Positions 62,984 through 64,000 of a stretch of 64,000 nucleotides of DNA are shown here, one piece after another. Location: contig JBCBFT010000003.1 of the NCBI GenBank assembly GCA_038527485.1, positions 1 to 64,000 on the forward strand, given 5' to 3'. Positions within the stretch are counted from its first letter, which is position 1, and each line of letters starts with the position of its first letter. A program made the translations under genes and the position numbers. The stretch is from JALEFZ01 sp038527485 (GTDB taxonomy: Bacteria; Bacteroidota; Bacteroidia; J057). A model generated the notes under the pieces. The model made no database searches, was not told where the DNA came from, and was given only the letters and a program-made list of their open reading frames with translations.

Positions 62984-64000
62984 ATGGCGAAAGAAAGGAC
63001 TACGACTGAATCCCGCGTCGAGCGTGTACGCAAGTTGCTCAAATCCCCCAATGCGCGGATTCAAGCCCTCATGTCGGTCCTTCACCCTACCGAAATTGCC
63101 CAAGTATTAGAGGATACCCCACGTGAGATCCAACTGCGCATTGTCCGGGAGCTCCCGCGCGATGTGCTGTCGGAGGCCATTACAGAAATGGATGAGGAAG
63201 CCTATCCTGGACAGCTTCTGCTGCTGCTCAATCCACAGGTAGCGGCAAATATCCTTAAGACACTGGCCTTTGACGACGGGGCCGACCTCCTGGCGGAGCT
63301 TCCAGAAGAAGAGCAAGCCAAGATCCTCTACTACATGTCGGACGAGGATGAAGATGTCCTCAACCAGCTACTCGAATACGACGAAGATACCGCAGGGGGA
63401 TTAATGAATCCTGAGGTGGTGTTTGTGCGGGAGAATATGTCTAAACTAGAGGCGCTCCGTCAAGTAGTCGCACAGTCGGAGGAGATGGAAGAATTTTATA
63501 CCATCTACGTAGTGGACGATGACCAAAAGCTGCTGGGTTATCTCACCTTCCGCTCCCTTTTTGTCTCTCGTAATACAGAACTGATCAAAAATATCATGGG
63601 CGACGACATCGTCTCGGTGCCTGTAGATATGGACCAAGAGGACGTCTCCAAGATTATGTTGCAGTACAATTTTCCTACGCTACCTGTCACCGATTTAGAT
63701 GGCAAATTGCTGGGACGTGTGACATTTGACGATGTCATGGATGTCTTAGAGGAAGAAAGTACAGAGGATCTTTTGAGCTTTGCGGGTGTATCAGATGAGG
63801 AGAACCTCCGAGGAGGATGGTCCGATGCGGTGCGTTCGCGTATCCCTTGGTTGATGATCAATCTGGTCACAGCTTCCATTGCGGCATTCACCATCTCACA
63901 ATTTGAATCTACCATTGACCAGCTGGTCCTGTTGACTACCTTGATGCCCATCATCGCAGGCGTCTCAGGCAATGGCGCCACACAGACCTTGGCGGTAACG
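62984..64000 (+). CDS. mgtE: magnesium transporter MgtE, C-terminus cut by window edge
   Basis: From the ATG at 62984 the frame runs 339 codons to the window end without a stop. It shows the MgtE N domain (superhelix, ending near AGGLMNPEVVFVRENM), two CBS domains (LLGYLTFRSLF, TDLDGKLLGRVTFDDVMDVL) and the first membrane helices (IPWLMINLVTASIAAF, with PIIAGVSGNGATQT as the second). MgtE is a Mg-gated Mg channel of the inner membrane; its CBS domains sense cytoplasmic Mg. Everything matches the family. Confidence 0.94.
   Translation, partial: MAKERTTTESRVERVRKLLKSPNARIQALMSVLHPTEIAQVLEDTPREIQLRIVRELPRDVLSEAITEMDEEAYPGQLLLLLNPQVAANILKTLAFDDGADLLAELPEEEQAKILYYMSDEDEDVLNQLLEYDEDTAGGLMNPEVVFVRENMSKLEALRQVVAQSEEMEEFYTIYVVDDDQKLLGYLTFRSLFVSRNTELIKNIMGDDIVSVPVDMDQEDVSKIMLQYNFPTLPVTDLDGKLLGRVTFDDVMDVLEEESTEDLLSFAGVSDEENLRGGWSDAVRSRIPWLMINLVTASIAAFTISQFESTIDQLVLLTTLMPIIAGVSGNGATQTLAVT

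Noticed and set aside
1..64000. CRISPR arrays, insertion sequences, prophage or integrase genes
   Set aside because: No regularly spaced direct repeats, transposase or integrase frame was seen; the only repeats are short palindromic elements.

Overview
This window comes from a chromosome of the phylum Bacteroidota, probably outside the Bacteroidales. Several independent signs agree. The type IX secretion (T9SS) genes porU and porV sit together, and two large T9SS cargo proteins lie further along. There are also an Oar-like TonB-dependent receptor, TonB proteins with the typical Bacteroidota N-terminus, and Bacteroidota-type promoters (TTG, about 20 bases, TAnnTTTG) in front of many genes. No rRNA, CRISPR array, transposase or prophage was seen. 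The genus cannot be named from sequence reading alone.

Layout, left half. A PAS protein runs off the left edge (1-520). It is followed by a cyclase-family hydrolase, rpsT, radC, a lipoprotein beta-propeller, a leucine-rich-repeat protein, an unknown protein and recQ (to 7.9 kb). An ECF sigma factor overlaps a probable dual-membrane-spanning anti-sigma protein with eight tandem Trp repeats (8.6-11.2 kb). A 0.7 kb gap carries terminators and a 37-residue membrane protein. Then come a DUF4332 protein, porU, porV, aroE, a mini zinc-ribbon membrane protein, a histidine kinase/response regulator pair, a TPR protein, and the translation cluster tRNA-Gln, prs, rplY, pth (24-26 kb).

Layout, right half. 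DUF3810 and parC lie on the minus strand, followed by apaG, an aldehyde dehydrogenase, a coiled-coil lipoprotein, a PLP transsulfuration-type enzyme with RidA, and a SPOR protein. Next come a conserved unknown and a lone EAD-CHAT caspase-like protein (36.7-37.6 kb). The Oar-like receptor, the proton-translocating transhydrogenase pntB-pntA2-pntA1, two T9SS cargo genes, glutamate dehydrogenase, cdsA with a CPBP protease, and dusB follow. The end holds a coiled-coil envelope protein, PBP4-type DacB, three tandem TonB-family genes, a small membrane protein and mgtE, which runs off the right edge.

How it fits together. Much of the window serves the envelope: T9SS sortase and shuttle plus cargo, TonB energisers and a TonB receptor, peptidoglycan trimming, phospholipid synthesis, and envelope sensing by the sigma/anti-sigma pair and the two-component pair. 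The rest is mostly housekeeping. The two loci most worth following are the sigma factor with its eight-repeat trans-envelope partner and the solitary EAD-CHAT protein. A roughly 98-base dispersed palindromic element occurs three times, in two cases starting right at a gene's stop codon.
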